From Allobrachymonas chironomi DSM 19884 (GTDB taxonomy: Bacteria > Pseudomonadota > Gammaproteobacteria > Burkholderiales > Burkholderiaceae_C): a stretch of 64,000 nt of DNA. Positions 49,092 through 58,875 of the stretch are shown here, piece by piece. Numbering within the stretch: position 1 is the first letter of the stretch; every line of letters starts with the position of its first letter. The position numbers and the translations under genes were made by a program. The DNA lies in the NCBI RefSeq assembly GCF_000374625.1, contig NZ_KB894770.1:62001-126000 (forward strand), given 5' to 3'. The notes beneath the pieces are model-generated. The model was not told the origin of the DNA. It did not search any database and saw nothing but the letters and a program-made list of their open reading frames with translations.

Positions 49092-51002
49092 TTACTGGCC
49101 CTTTTTCTCCTGCTCCAGCATGCGCTGCAGATCCTTCATCGGATCGTCGGCCAGGCCGTCGCTGCCGATCGGTGCCGGAGCCAGGCCGCCAGCGGCTGCA
49201 GGTGCCGCCGGAGCAGGCTGCACCGCAGCGCCAGCCGAGGCCGGTGCTGCAGGAGTCTCGTCCGCGAACGGATTGCCCAGATCGTGGTTCAGCGTACTGC
49301 CAACCGAGGGCATGCCCGGTGCTGCCGGTTGCTGCAGATCGCCTTCCAGACTCTCGTTCTGCAGGCTCTGGAACATCTGTTCGGTGACCTTGTCCATGTC
49401 GACCTCGACCTGCTTGTCCAGGCTGCCAGTCACCAGCTGCGGGAAGGCAATCAGCAGACCGACCATGCAGATCTGGATGATCAGGAAGGGAATCGCGCCC
49501 TTGTAGATCTGCATGGTGGTGATGGGCTCGATGGTTTTCTTCGTCACGCGGTCGACATAGGCCTTGGCCGGTGCCACCGAGCGCAGGAAGAACAGCGCGA
49601 AGCCGAACGGCGGGTGCAGGAAGGAAGTCTGCATGTTGACCGCCAGCAGCACGCCAAACCAGATCAGGTCGATACCGAGCTTTTCTGCCACCGGAGCCAG
49701 CAGCGGCACGATGATGAAGGACAGCTCGAAGTAATCCAGGAAGAACGCCAGGAAGAAGATCAGCACGTTCACGAAGATCAGGAAGCCGATCGGACCGCCA
49801 GGCAGGTTGGCCAGCAGGCCTTCCACCCACAACGAGCCATCCACGCCCTGGAACACCAGGCTGAACATGGTGGCACCGATCAGGATGAACATCACGAAGG
49901 CGGACAGCTTGGTGGTGGATTCCAGCGCCTGGCGCAGTTGTGCAAACGGCAGGCGACGCTTGACCCAGCCCATGATCAGCGCACCCACGGCACCCATGGC
50001 ACCGCCTTCGGTTGGCGTGGCTACACCCAGGAAGATCGTGCCCAGTACCAGGAAGATCAGCAGCAGCGGTGGAATCAGCACGAAGGTGACACGCTCGGCC
50101 AGACGCGACAGCAGGCTCAGCTTGAACAGGCGGTTCAGGCTGGCAATGACAAAGGCCAGGAAAGTACCGGCACACAGGGCCACCACGACTTTTTCGTCGG
50201 TGGCGACAGCCGTGACCTCATGGCCGAACCAGGCATAGACGTCGATGATGTGGCGTGCCAGGAAGATGGCAACCAGGGCGGAGATGACACTCAGCACCAC
50301 CAGGGACGGGTAGCCGCTGCTGCCATTCGCCTGGCGGTAGGTACGTGCCTCCGGGGGCAGGGCAGGGACCATCTTGGGACGGAACACGGCCAGCAGCAGC
50401 ACGAACAGGATGTAGAAGCCCATCAGCATGAAGCCGGGAACAAAGGCGCCCTTGTACATGTCGGCCACGCTGCGGCCCAGCTGGTCGGCCATGATGATCA
50501 GTACCAGCGATGGCGGGATAATCTGCGCCAGCGTGCCGGAGGCGGCAATCACGCCGGAGGCAACGCGCCGGTCATAGCCGTAACGCAGCATGATGGGCAA
50601 CGAGATCAGGCCCATGGAAATGACAGAGGCGGCCACCACGCCGGTGGTGGCGGCGAGCAGGGCGCCCACCAGCACCACGGCCAGCGCCAGACCGCCGCGC
50701 ATGGGGCCGAATACCTGGCCAATGGTGTCCAGCAGGTCCTCGGCCATGCCACTGCGCTCCAGAACCAGACCCATCAGGGTAAAGAACGGAATCGCCAGCA
50801 TGGTGTCGTTGGTGATGATGCCGAAAATGCGCAGCGGCAACGCCTGCATCAGGGCTTGCGGCAGAATGCCGAGCTCGATGCCGAGAAAACCGAAGAACAG
50901 GCCGCAGGCACCGAGGCTGAATGCCACCGGAAAACCCAGCAGCAGGAAGGCGATCAGGCCGCCGAACATGATCGGCGCGAAGTTGGAGAGAATGAAATCC
51001 AT
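49092..51002 (-). CDS. TRAP transporter large permease DctM
   Basis: 636 residues, longer than the ~430-residue core DctM. About 14 membrane helices are seen, starting GGLIAFLLLGFPVAFSL, with the family's IPPSLVLIIMADQLG and TPTEGGAMGAVG motifs. A loop of ~80 residues inserted midway (near residue 215) has its own hydrophobic segment. The last ~110 residues after the final helix form an acidic segment and an Ala/Pro-rich linker ending in a short charged helix (MKDLQRMLEQEKKG). This tail has no known role. Works with DctQ and DctP as a Na+-driven solute symporter. Confidence 0.9.
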   Translation of the reverse strand: MDFILSNFAPIMFGGLIAFLLLGFPVAFSLGACGLFFGFLGIELGILPQALMQALPLRIFGIITNDTMLAIPFFTLMGLVLERSGMAEDLLDTIGQVFGPMRGGLALAVVLVGALLAATTGVVAASVISMGLISLPIMLRYGYDRRVASGVIAASGTLAQIIPPSLVLIIMADQLGRSVADMYKGAFVPGFMLMGFYILFVLLLAVFRPKMVPALPPEARTYRQANGSSGYPSLVVLSVISALVAIFLARHIIDVYAWFGHEVTAVATDEKVVVALCAGTFLAFVIASLNRLFKLSLLSRLAERVTFVLIPPLLLIFLVLGTIFLGVATPTEGGAMGAVGALIMGWVKRRLPFAQLRQALESTTKLSAFVMFILIGATMFSLVFQGVDGSLWVEGLLANLPGGPIGFLIFVNVLIFFLAFFLDYFELSFIIVPLLAPVAEKLGIDLIWFGVLLAVNMQTSFLHPPFGFALFFLRSVAPAKAYVDRVTKKTIEPITTMQIYKGAIPFLIIQICMVGLLIAFPQLVTGSLDKQVEVDMDKVTEQMFQSLQNESLEGDLQQPAAPGMPSVGSTLNHDLGNPFADETPAAPASAGAAVQPAPAAPAAAGGLAPAPIGSDGLADDPMKDLQRMLEQEKKGQ

Positions 51003-51019
51003 GGTGTCAGGCTCCGGGA

Positions 51020-51634
51020 TCAGGCTTTCTGGTGGCCGGGAGCCGGCACGTCATTCTGATTGGTACGCAGGGCATCAAGCAGTTCCTGCCCGTCGCCCGG
51101 GGTTTCGTCCTGCTTGTCAGCGGGGTCCGGAATGCGGCCCTGGAGGAAGGCAAAACGCTTGATCAGCTCGGACCAGCCCTGCAGCATCAGCAGCGTCACG
51201 CCGATCGGAATCGGCAACCAGGCCGGCCAGCGGATCAGGCCACCGGTGTTCTGCGAGGATTCACCGGAGACATACATGTACTGGACCATGGGGATCGCGT
51301 AATACAGGATGATCAGGCAGAACGGCGTGAGAAAGAAGAGGAAGCCGAAGATCTCGATCCAGACCTGGGTACGGCGTTTCAGCGTGCCGTAGAGTACGTC
51401 GATCTTCACGTGCTCCTGGCGCAATAACGTGTAGCCGGCAGCCAGCAGGAAGGCCCAGGCAAACAGGTACCACTGGACTTCCAGGTAGGCGTTGGAGCTG
51501 GTGTGGAAGATCTTGCGCACCACGGCGTTGAGGGCGCTGATCACGGTAGATGCCAGAATCAGCCAGATCACGGCCTTGCCAACAAAGCGGTTCAGCGCAT
51601 CGATCAGCTGTGACAGCTTGAGAAGAATGGTCAT
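51020..51634 (-). CDS. TRAP transporter small permease DctQ
   Basis: 204 residues with four membrane helices, including the conserved EVQWYLFAWAFLLAAGYTL and HVKIDVLYGTL. Partner of DctM, whose start is 17 bp downstream. GGGAG precedes the ATG by 5 bp. The C-terminal ~40 residues are hydrophilic. Confidence 0.88.
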   Translation of the reverse strand: MTILLKLSQLIDALNRFVGKAVIWLILASTVISALNAVVRKIFHTSSNAYLEVQWYLFAWAFLLAAGYTLLRQEHVKIDVLYGTLKRRTQVWIEIFGFLFFLTPFCLIILYYAIPMVQYMYVSGESSQNTGGLIRWPAWLPIPIGVTLLMLQGWSELIKRFAFLQGRIPDPADKQDETPGDGQELLDALRTNQNDVPAPGHQKA

Positions 51635-51850
51635 GGGTCACTCCCTGCACCGGCGACGGCAGAGTCAGGTTGTGCGAGACCTTGCCGTTGTTACCCGGAG
51701 CTTACAAAAACGGAAGCTGCAATTCTACGTGTTCGAACGGATGTTCGCATACCGGAAATGTAAGACAGGGATGTGCTTGCAGCTTCTTCTTGACTTAATT
51801 TTACATAATATACATTGTATTAATTGCCTGGAGAGTGCTGCAGATACGGA
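51635..51850. promoter_or_regulatory. Upstream region of dctQ with an AT-rich island
   Basis: No gene is seen. Bases ~51785-51830 form an unusually AT-rich stretch for this chromosome (TTAATTTTACATAATATACA and nearby). On the minus strand it contains TATATT and TATTAT hexamers usable as -10 boxes for dctQM, about 170 bp upstream of dctQ. Confidence 0.4.
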
Positions 51851-51873
51851 AATGGCCGGGATTCCCGGCCATT
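51851..51873. terminator. Hairpin after the ankyrin gene
   Basis: AATGGCCGGG-ATT-CCCGGCCATT: perfect 10-bp stem with 3-nt loop, 30 bp past the stop of the ankyrin gene (minus strand). Only a weak T stretch follows, so termination strength is uncertain. Confidence 0.55.
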
Positions 51874-51902
51874 GTCATCGTGCTTGCTGCGAACTGCAGT
51901 TG

Positions 51903-52706
51903 TCAGCGCGGCAGGTTCTGCCACAGCCCCGGTGCAGCTACTGGCGCCACGGTGGCTGCGGTTCCGGTTGCATCTGCTGCACCATCAGCAGCCGGCACCG
52001 GATCCCCGCGCAGCGCTGCCGCCTGTTCCGGAGTCAGCGGTTTCAGCGGTTGGACCTTGCCCGGATCGCGACGCTTGCGCTGCTCCTGCTGGATCAGGTC
52101 GATATTGGCCTGTACACCACCGTATTTGGCAAATTCCAGCGCCGTCATGTTCAGGTCATTGCGCTCCCAGACCAAGGCACCGCGCTGGATCAGGTAGCGG
52201 ATGGTATCGGTGTTGCCGAGCCAGGCTGCCATCATCAGCGGCGTGCTGTTGTTGGGCGAATCGGCGTTGATGTCGGCACCACGCGCCAGCAGCAGCTTGA
52301 TCATGTCCAGGTTGGAGCGCGATGCGGCGTAATGCAGCGGCGTCCAGCCATAGCGATCGGTTTCCGCACCACGGTTGATGAGGCGGCGCGCCAGATCGTT
52401 CTGGTCAGTGTAGATGGCCATCATCAGCGGCGTTTCGTTGTTGGCGTTGGTCGCGTTGATGTCGATGTTGCGGGCTGCCAGCAGCACCGGCAGCACCTTG
52501 GCGGATTTTTCCTGGATGGCGTGGATCAGCGGTGTCTTGCCGTTTTCGCCGCGCAGGTTGGGATTGACGCCCTCCTGCAGCACTTCACGGGCGCGGATAT
52601 CGCTGTCGCGCTTGACCGCCACCATCAGGTCTTCAATGGTTGCTGCGGAGGCGATGCTGGCGAAAGAAATGGCTGTAATGGCAAAGGCCTGGAGAATCTT
52701 CTTCAT
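51903..52706 (-). CDS. Exported ankyrin-repeat protein
   Basis: 267 residues. Signal peptide (MKKILQAFAITAISFASIASA), then about five ankyrin repeats (for example GKTPLIHAIQEKSAKVLPVL, NETPLMMAIYTDQNDLARRL, GWTPLHYAASRSNLDMIKLL), then a Pro/Ala-rich tail. Probably a periplasmic protein-protein adaptor; function unknown. Downstream of tatD by 76 bp, the usual betaproteobacterial place. Confidence 0.85.
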   Translation of the reverse strand: MKKILQAFAITAISFASIASAATIEDLMVAVKRDSDIRAREVLQEGVNPNLRGENGKTPLIHAIQEKSAKVLPVLLAARNIDINATNANNETPLMMAIYTDQNDLARRLINRGAETDRYGWTPLHYAASRSNLDMIKLLLARGADINADSPNNSTPLMMAAWLGNTDTIRYLIQRGALVWERNDLNMTALEFAKYGGVQANIDLIQQEQRKRRDPGKVQPLKPLTPEQAAALRGDPVPAADGAADATGTAATVAPVAAPGLWQNLPR

Positions 52707-52782
52707 GTTTTACCTGACTCCTCTCGAGAGATTTTGCATGAACTTGTGATGCATCTGATTACAAGTCATTGACTCATGAAAA

Positions 52783-53613
52783 TCATATGGTTGTGATGAT
52801 ATCCTGATGTGCTTTGGCATCTTGATTGGCGAGCGGAAACAAGGCGTCAAAGTTGCGTGTGGTGATCTCTGCCACCGATTCCACGGCCATCTTGCGCACC
52901 TCGGCCAGCAGCCTGGCCACATGTGGCACATAGGCTGGCGAGTTGGTCTTGCCACGATACGGCACCGGTGCCAGATACGGGCTGTCGGTTTCGATCAGCA
53001 TGCGGTCCAGTGGCACATAGCGTGCCACATCACGCAAATCCTCGGCGTTACGGAAGGTGACGATGCCCGAGAACGAGATGTAAAAACCCATGTCGAGTGC
53101 AGCGCGCGCCACTTCCATGGTTTCCGTAAAGCAGTGGAATACGCCCCCGGCGGCACCGGAAGAGCCATCTTCGCCCTCTTCCCGCAGGATGCCCAGCGTG
53201 TGGTCGGAAGCGCTGCGCGTGTGGATCACCAGCGGCAGCGCCAGCTCGCGTGCGGCACGGATATGGATGCGAAAGCGTTCGCGCTGCCACTCCATCTCGG
53301 CCAGCGTGCGGCCATTCAGGCGGTAGTAATCGAGCCCGGTTTCACCGATGCCGACCACGCGCGGCAGGCGGCCGCGCTGCAGCAGATCGTCCAGCGTGGG
53401 CTCCTGCACCTCGTCGCTGTCCGGATGGACGCCGACGGTGGCCCAGAAGTTGTCATGCTGCAGTGCCAGTGCATGTACATCGGGAAATTCTTCCAGCGTG
53501 GTGCTGATGACCAGGGCGCGTTCGACCCGTGCTTCGGCCATGGCCTGGCGGATGGCGGGAATGTGATCGCGCAGATCGGGGAAATTGAGGTGGCAGTGGG
53601 AATCGACAAACAT
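52783..53613 (-). CDS. tatD: TatD family hydrolase (metal-dependent DNase)
   Basis: 276 residues. Metal ligands in the start DSHCHLNF, in GIGETGLDYYR, in VIHTRSA, HCFTE and ETDSPYL. TatD-type proteins are Mg-dependent exonucleases. Start codon lies 3 bp after the holB stop. In many relatives a pilZ gene sits between holB and tatD; there is no room for it here. Confidence 0.93.
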   Translation of the reverse strand: MFVDSHCHLNFPDLRDHIPAIRQAMAEARVERALVISTTLEEFPDVHALALQHDNFWATVGVHPDSDEVQEPTLDDLLQRGRLPRVVGIGETGLDYYRLNGRTLAEMEWQRERFRIHIRAARELALPLVIHTRSASDHTLGILREEGEDGSSGAAGGVFHCFTETMEVARAALDMGFYISFSGIVTFRNAEDLRDVARYVPLDRMLIETDSPYLAPVPYRGKTNSPAYVPHVARLLAEVRKMAVESVAEITTRNFDALFPLANQDAKAHQDIITTI

Positions 53614-53616
53614 GGA

Positions 53617-54717
53617 TCAACGGTAAGTGGCAGCAGGACGGACTGCAGGGGCTGCCGCCCTGCCCGCTGGCTGGCTGCGTGGCTGTAGCGCCAGTCGGGC
53701 CTGCGACAGCAGGTCTTCCAGGAACAGGTCGGCCTTGTAGGGGTGTTCGGCAGAACGGCGGTCACGTGCCAGCTGGCGGCTCCAGCGCGTCAGCTGGTTC
53801 CAGCCGGCCAGGCGTTCCGCCGCGGGAAAGTCTTCCGGGACAAAAAAACGTGGCGTGCTACCACTGCGCACCAGCAGGGCATCGTGGCAGATTTTCTGTA
53901 GCGCGTCGATCGCCTGCAATGGGGTAAAGCCGGCAAAAGCCGTCACCTGACCATTCCAGGCGGCCTGCGGCAGCTGCTTCCAGTTGACCGCCAATACACC
54001 CTGGCTGGCCAGCGCCAGCGCATCATGCGGACGGCCGCCAGCAGCTTGCAGCAGCATGGCGGCATCATGCGCTGGCAGACCCTGTTGCACCAGCCAGGCG
54101 GCGGCCTGGTCCTGCTGCGGCCAGGCCATGGTGTGGCTCATGCAGCGGCTGCGGATAGTGGGCAGCAGCTGGTGTACGGCTTCGGTTGCGAGCACGAAGC
54201 GCACATCGCCGGGCGGCTCTTCCAGCGTCTTGAGCAAGGCGTTGGCCGTGACATGGTTCATGCGTTCGGCCGGGTAGATCAGCACCGCCTTGCCCCGATT
54301 GCGGCTGCTGGTACGCTGCGAAAATTCCACGGCATCACGCATGCTCTCGATACGGATTTCCTTGCTCGGCTTGCGCTTTTTGTCGTCGAGATCCTTCTGC
54401 GCCTTTTCGCCCAACGGCCAGTTCAGCTCCTGGAGCTGGGTTTCGGGCATCAGCACGAACAGGTCCGGATGGGTACGCACTTCCACGCCATGACAACTCT
54501 CGCAGTGGCCACAGGCGCTGCCATCCGGCTGTGGTTGTTCACACAACCAGGAGCGCACCAGACCCAGCGCCATGGCGTACTGGCCCAGGCCGGATGGCCC
54601 CTGCAGCAGCCAGGCATGGCCACGCTGCTGTAGCAAGTCCAGCATCTGCTGCTGCAGCCAGGGCGGCAGGGGGCCATCCTGTGGCGGGGCGACAAAGGCC
54701 GGTTTGCGGGTACTCAT
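53617..54717 (-). CDS. holB: DNA polymerase III subunit delta'
   Basis: 366 residues. Clamp-loader subunit of the replisome. P-loop position is the non-ATP-binding variant [11 protein letters not shown], as expected for delta'; zinc module with CGHCESC (residues ~70-76); SRC motif in IRSRCMSHT. Start ATG 54717 overlaps the tmk stop by 4 bp. The C terminus is an Ala/Pro-rich tail. Confidence 0.92.
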   Translation of the reverse strand: MSTRKPAFVAPPQDGPLPPWLQQQMLDLLQQRGHAWLLQGPSGLGQYAMALGLVRSWLCEQPQPDGSACGHCESCHGVEVRTHPDLFVLMPETQLQELNWPLGEKAQKDLDDKKRKPSKEIRIESMRDAVEFSQRTSSRNRGKAVLIYPAERMNHVTANALLKTLEEPPGDVRFVLATEAVHQLLPTIRSRCMSHTMAWPQQDQAAAWLVQQGLPAHDAAMLLQAAGGRPHDALALASQGVLAVNWKQLPQAAWNGQVTAFAGFTPLQAIDALQKICHDALLVRSGSTPRFFVPEDFPAAERLAGWNQLTRWSRQLARDRRSAEHPYKADLFLEDLLSQARLALQPRSQPAGRAAAPAVRPAATYR

Positions 54718-55355
54718 GCCAGCCAACCTTTCGCACGCACCACCTGCTCGACCTGCTGCCAGACTTCGGCGGGTGTCAGGGCGGCATCGATACGCACAAA
54801 GCGCTCGGGTGCTTCGCTGGCGCGGCGCGCATAGCCGGACGCGACGCGCTCGAAAAAGTCCTGCTGTTCGGCTTCGAACTTGTCGGGCTGGCGTGCATCG
54901 GCCAGGCGTTGCGCCGCGACTTCGGTAGGCAGGTCGAACCAGAGTGTCAGTGCCGGCTGGAGCTGGCTGTCCTGCTGGTGCAGCACCATGTGCTCCAGCG
55001 TTTGCAGCGTGAACCAGTCAAAGCCGCGACCGGCACCCTGGTAGGCAAAGGTGGCATCGGCAAAACGGTCGCACAGCACCACCTCGCCGCGCTCCAGCGC
55101 CGGCAGGATCACCTGCTGCACATGGTCGCGTCTTGCGGCAAAAACCAGCAGGGCTTCGGTCAGCGCATCCATGTCCTGGTGCAGCACCAGCTCACGCAGC
55201 GATTCGGCCAGTGGCGTGCCGCCGGGCTCACGCGTGCGCAGCACCGCCCTGCCCTGGTCGCGGAAAGCCGCTTCGAGCGTGGCGATATGTGTGGTCTTGC
55301 CGGCTCCATCGATACCTTCAAAACTCAGGAACAGGCCGGGAAGTTGCAGCTCCAT
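54714..55355 (-). CDS. tmk: Thymidylate kinase
   Basis: 213 residues. P-loop [15 protein letters not shown] motif in [17 protein letters not shown] and LID region. Phosphorylates dTMP to dTDP. Start overlaps the mltG stop by one base; mltG-tmk-holB-tatD-ankyrin look like one operon. Confidence 0.96.
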   Translation of the reverse strand: MELQLPGLFLSFEGIDGAGKTTHIATLEAAFRDQGRAVLRTREPGGTPLAESLRELVLHQDMDALTEALLVFAARRDHVQQVILPALERGEVVLCDRFADATFAYQGAGRGFDWFTLQTLEHMVLHQQDSQLQPALTLWFDLPTEVAAQRLADARQPDKFEAEQQDFFERVASGYARRASEAPERFVRIDAALTPAEVWQQVEQVVRAKGWLA

Positions 55356-56344
55356 CAGCGCCCCCGGATATATTTGTTGACGGCGCGGTTATGCGCGTCC
55401 AGCGAATCGCTGAATTCGGAACTGCCATCGCCACGCGCCACGAAATACAGCGCCTTGCTGCTGGCCGGATGCGCCGCAGCCGCCAGCGAAGCCTCGCCCG
55501 GCATGCTGATCGGCGTGGGGGGCAGGCCGGCCCGGGTATAGGTGTTGTAGGGGGTATCGGTCTGCAGGTGGATCTTGCGCAGATTGCCGTCAAAGCTCTC
55601 GCCAATGCCGTAGATCACGGTCGGATCGGTTTGCAGGCGCATGCCGATGCGCAGCCGATTGACGAACACCGAAGCCACCATGGCCCGATCCTGCGGGCGG
55701 CCGGTTTCCTTTTCGATGATGCTGGCCATGATCAGCATCTCGTAGGGGTTCTTGTAGGGCAGATCGGCATCGCGGCTGGCCCAGGCTGCTTCCAGCTTGC
55801 GGTCCATGGTGCGCATGGCCAGACGCAGCACCGTCATGTCGGAGGCGTTTTTGGCGTACTTGTAGGTATCGGGGAAGAGCAGGCCTTCGAGCGAGCTTTC
55901 CTTGCGTTCCAGCGCCTTGAGCAGGGCCTGCTCGTCCAGTTGGGCCGAATCGGAACGCAGGTGATCGCCCTGTGCCAGCGCAGCGCGTGCCTGGCGCAGG
56001 TTCCAGCCCTCGCCGATGCGTACCTGGCGCAGCGCAAATTCGCCATTGCTGAGCTTGCGCAACAGCACGCGCGGGGAGTCACCGGTCTTGATTTCGTAGG
56101 TGCCGGCCTTGAACTGGGCACCGCGTGCCTGCCCCGCCAGACGCAGCCACCATGACAGCAATTCGGGAGACGTCTGCACGCCGGCAGCTACGGCTTCGCG
56201 GGCAATCTGGATCGATCCTTCGCCCGGCGTGACTTCCAGATCAACCATCTCCTGTGACAGGCGCAGTGGTTGCGAGGCCCACCAGGCCACGCCGCCTGCG
56301 GCCAGACCCAGCAATAGCAGGATGAAAACTATGATTTTGCGCAC
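55355..56344 (-). CDS. mltG: Endolytic transglycosylase MltG
   Basis: 329 residues. One N-terminal membrane segment ([20 protein letters not shown]), a LysM-like domain and the YceG catalytic domain with Glu211 in [10 protein letters not shown]. Cuts nascent glycan strands. I set the start at the GTG at 56344 because AAGGA lies 6 bp upstream and it brings the membrane segment right to the N terminus; in-frame ATGs further upstream (56404, 56380) lack a ribosome binding site. Confidence 0.92.
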   Translation of the reverse strand: MRKIIVFILLLLGLAAGGVAWWASQPLRLSQEMVDLEVTPGEGSIQIAREAVAAGVQTSPELLSWWLRLAGQARGAQFKAGTYEIKTGDSPRVLLRKLSNGEFALRQVRIGEGWNLRQARAALAQGDHLRSDSAQLDEQALLKALERKESSLEGLLFPDTYKYAKNASDMTVLRLAMRTMDRKLEAAWASRDADLPYKNPYEMLIMASIIEKETGRPQDRAMVASVFVNRLRIGMRLQTDPTVIYGIGESFDGNLRKIHLQTDTPYNTYTRAGLPPTPISMPGEASLAAAAHPASSKALYFVARGDGSSEFSDSLDAHNRAVNKYIRGR

Positions 56345-56418
56345 ACGGTATCCTTGAAGACAGCTCAACAGAGCGGGCATGGTAGCAGCCCGCCACAGAA
56401 CCACATCATAATTCAGCC

Positions 56419-57465
56419 ATGCAAAGCTCCCCTGTCATCCCCCGTTCCCCCCTGCTGTCCTATGGCCTGCCCGATGGCGTGGCGCTGCTCTCCGGTGCCG
56501 ACAGCCGCTGGGGCCTGATCGAGGCACGCGGTGCCGAGGCCACCCGTTTCCTGCACAGCCAGTTGACCAACGATCTCGCCTTGCTGCAGCCCGGCGAGGC
56601 GCGTCTGGCGGCATTCTGCTCGGCCAAGGGCCGCATGCAGGCCAGCTTCGTTGTCGTACGCACGTTGCACACGGCTGCCGAGGACAGCTACCTGCTGCTG
56701 TGCCGCCAGGACCTGCTGGCCAACATCCTCAAGCGCCTGACCATGTTCAAGCTGCGCAGCCAGCTGACGCTGACCGATGTCAGTGCCGACTACGCCATTT
56801 ACGGCCTGCTGGGCGAAGCCGCGCGCCAGGCCGTGCAAGGTGCCACCCTGCCCCTGTGGGCGCACCAGCAACAGGAACAGCGCCAGCTGGTCTGGCTCTA
56901 TCCGGCCGTCGATCTGGAATCGCATGTGCCGCGTGCGCTGTGCATCCAGCCCGCCGGTTTGCCGGCACCGGCCGGTGCCAGCGTTGGGGTGCAGGACTGG
57001 GAACTGTCTGAAGTACGCAGCGGCGTGGCCACAATCTCGCTGGCTACCTGGGAAGCCTTTGTGCCGCAGATGCTGAATTACGAAAGTGTGGGCGGCGTGA
57101 GTTTCAAGAAAGGCTGCTACCCGGGCCAGGAGGTGGTGGCACGCAGCCAGTTCCGTGGCGCCATCAAGCGTCGCGGCTGTATCGCTGCCGGGGTGCTGAC
57201 TGCTGGAGCTGCGCTGCCCGAAGCCGGGCAGGACATCTTCCTGGTGCCGACGGCCAGTGCGGACGAAGAGATCCGTGCCGGCGAATGCGGCCTGATCGCC
57301 CAGGTGGCCTCGTTGCCGCAAGACGGATTCGAACTGATTGCCTCGCTGCAGCTGTCTGCAGCCGAGGCCGCCAGCCAGGGTCTGGCCACGCTGCATGCCG
57401 GATCGGAAACCGGCCCGGAACTGCTGCTGCTGCCCTTGCCCTACCCGCTGCTCGAGGATATCTGA
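56419..57465 (+). CDS. ygfZ: tRNA-modifying / iron-sulfur maturation protein YgfZ
   Basis: 348 residues, folate-binding protein related to glycine-cleavage T-protein. The signature KKGCYPGQEVVAR with Cys233 is complete. Needed for some iron-sulfur enzymes, such as MiaB, to work. Divergent from mltG with 74 bp between them. Ends at a long hairpin facing the hipA-like gene. Confidence 0.9.
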   Translation: MQSSPVIPRSPLLSYGLPDGVALLSGADSRWGLIEARGAEATRFLHSQLTNDLALLQPGEARLAAFCSAKGRMQASFVVVRTLHTAAEDSYLLLCRQDLLANILKRLTMFKLRSQLTLTDVSADYAIYGLLGEAARQAVQGATLPLWAHQQQEQRQLVWLYPAVDLESHVPRALCIQPAGLPAPAGASVGVQDWELSEVRSGVATISLATWEAFVPQMLNYESVGGVSFKKGCYPGQEVVARSQFRGAIKRRGCIAAGVLTAGAALPEAGQDIFLVPTASADEEIRAGECGLIAQVASLPQDGFELIASLQLSAAEAASQGLATLHAGSETGPELLLLPLPYPLLEDI

Positions 57466-57477
57466 GGCCATGCCCCT

Positions 57478-57506
57478 GCTGAGCGCTGCCTGTGGCAGCG
57501 CTCAGC
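57478..57506. terminator. Hairpin between convergent ygfZ and hipA-like gene
   Basis: GCTGAGCGCTGCC-TGT-GGCAGCGCTCAGC: perfect 13-bp stem, 12 bp after the ygfZ stop and 7 bp before the hipA-like stop. No T tracts; a shared terminator by position. Confidence 0.55.
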
Positions 57507-57513
57507 CCGCCAT

Positions 57514-58875
57514 TTACACCTGTTGCAAGGCCCGCGCACGTACCAACAGAAAGGCTGCCACAGCCTGCAGTTCCTGCCGCTGCAGCAACAGGTCGTCCTG
57601 CTCATCCTGCTGCCGTTGCAGTTGCTGTTCCAGTGCCTGCGCCAGCTGACGCACGCGCTTGCGTACCTGGTTGGGTGACAGCTGACAATCCAGCGCAAAG
57701 CGCTCCCAGGCGAGCGATCCCGGCGGCGTCGCCAACTGATGCCGGCCGATCGACAGGGCCATGCGCTGCGCCCCGGGCTGGCAGCGCAGGTCGTGCAGCG
57801 GTGCCAGTGTCACGCCCTCCTCCGCGCTGCGGGGCCGGCGCAGCAGCAGCTGGTGCGGTGCCATATCGGCCATGCCGAAAAGCACGCCGGTGATGATGGC
57901 GTCCAGCAATTGCAGCATCAGGCTGGCGTGCGGCCTAACCTGCGCGCGCAGCAGGGCAAACGCCGCCGGCCAGCCCGCCGCCTGGCGTGACTGGATCGCG
58001 CCGGGAGCCAGACCCAGTGCCTGGCCCAGGGTCTCGGCCGGCCAGCGCTGGCAGCGTTGTTCATCATCGTAATAGCGGTCCGGGCGCAGTTGCAGCAGCG
58101 CCGTCATTTCGCCGGGTGGCATCGCCTGCATCGGCATGACGGGAACCCCCATTGCCTGCAACCGCTGCTGCAGCCAGAGACGCTGGAACAGTTCGGCATC
58201 GTGGCCAGGCGCTGCCAGCCAGAGCAGATGGCTGCTGCAGGGCTGTACGTCCTGGCCGTCCTGCTGTTGCCAGAGCGGTACCAGCGTGTGCTCGCCCGGC
58301 CAACCGCCGCGCGCAGTCTGGGGCCGTGCCAGCAGCAGGCTGATGCAGGCACTGCGCTCGACCTGACCTGCCGGCAAGGCCGGCAGATCCTGCCTGATGT
58401 CGGGATCATCAAAAAAGGACAGCTGCTGTGCCTCGGCCTGCAGCTGCTCCAGCGTCAGTGTGCCGGCCTTCCAGCGACGGCGATTGGGCGGCAGCGCGTG
58501 CAGCGTGACGGCTCCCAGCAGATCGGTGCCGAGGGCATCGAGCAGTGCGATATCGTCATCCAGGCCGGTCTGCAGCCGCTGGGCCAGGGCCTCGCGCATG
58601 TCGCCGGCTGGCAGCAGGCTGCCAAAAAACGCCAGGCTGGGCCAGTGGCCAAAGGCTTCGGCCTGCAAGGGCAGGTGCAGTGACAGCGGCACGGCATCGG
58701 GCCTGGCCAGCCAGTCGCGGTGGTAGCGGAACTGCAGCCAGCCCTGGGACGGCATGGCCAGGTGTGAACGGCCACGGTTGCCGGCTGCGGTACCGCTGCT
58801 GCCCAGGGTGCCGACGACCTGGCCCAGCAGGCGCACCTGCAGCCGGGTATGGGCGCGATCGGGGGCGGCGTTCAT
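57514..58875 (-). CDS. Divergent HipA-like protein (probable degenerate kinase)
   Basis: 453 residues, HipA length and overall order: an N-terminal HipA_N-like region (LLGQVVGTLG), a middle with WPGEHTLVPLWQ, and QRWPAETLGQALGLAPGAI, which fits the RWHxEDxxQxLGL stretch. Key kinase residues are changed: the nucleotide lysine in THILK is replaced (SHLLWL), and the NxDxHxKN catalytic loop reads MADMAPHQ, keeping Asp337 but losing His, Lys and Asn. The Asp of the YDV/HDL element is kept. HipA phosphorylates Glu-tRNA synthetase in persistence; here activity is doubtful. Overlaps the hipB-like gene by 4 bp. Confidence 0.72.
   Translation of the reverse strand: MNAAPDRAHTRLQVRLLGQVVGTLGSSGTAAGNRGRSHLAMPSQGWLQFRYHRDWLARPDAVPLSLHLPLQAEAFGHWPSLAFFGSLLPAGDMREALAQRLQTGLDDDIALLDALGTDLLGAVTLHALPPNRRRWKAGTLTLEQLQAEAQQLSFFDDPDIRQDLPALPAGQVERSACISLLLARPQTARGGWPGEHTLVPLWQQQDGQDVQPCSSHLLWLAAPGHDAELFQRLWLQQRLQAMGVPVMPMQAMPPGEMTALLQLRPDRYYDDEQRCQRWPAETLGQALGLAPGAIQSRQAAGWPAAFALLRAQVRPHASLMLQLLDAIITGVLFGMADMAPHQLLLRRPRSAEEGVTLAPLHDLRCQPGAQRMALSIGRHQLATPPGSLAWERFALDCQLSPNQVRKRVRQLAQALEQQLQRQQDEQDDLLLQRQELQAVAAFLLVRARALQQV

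Noticed and set aside
53617-54717. Damaged Walker A in holB
   Set aside because: A non-canonical P-loop is normal for delta' subunits, which do not bind ATP.
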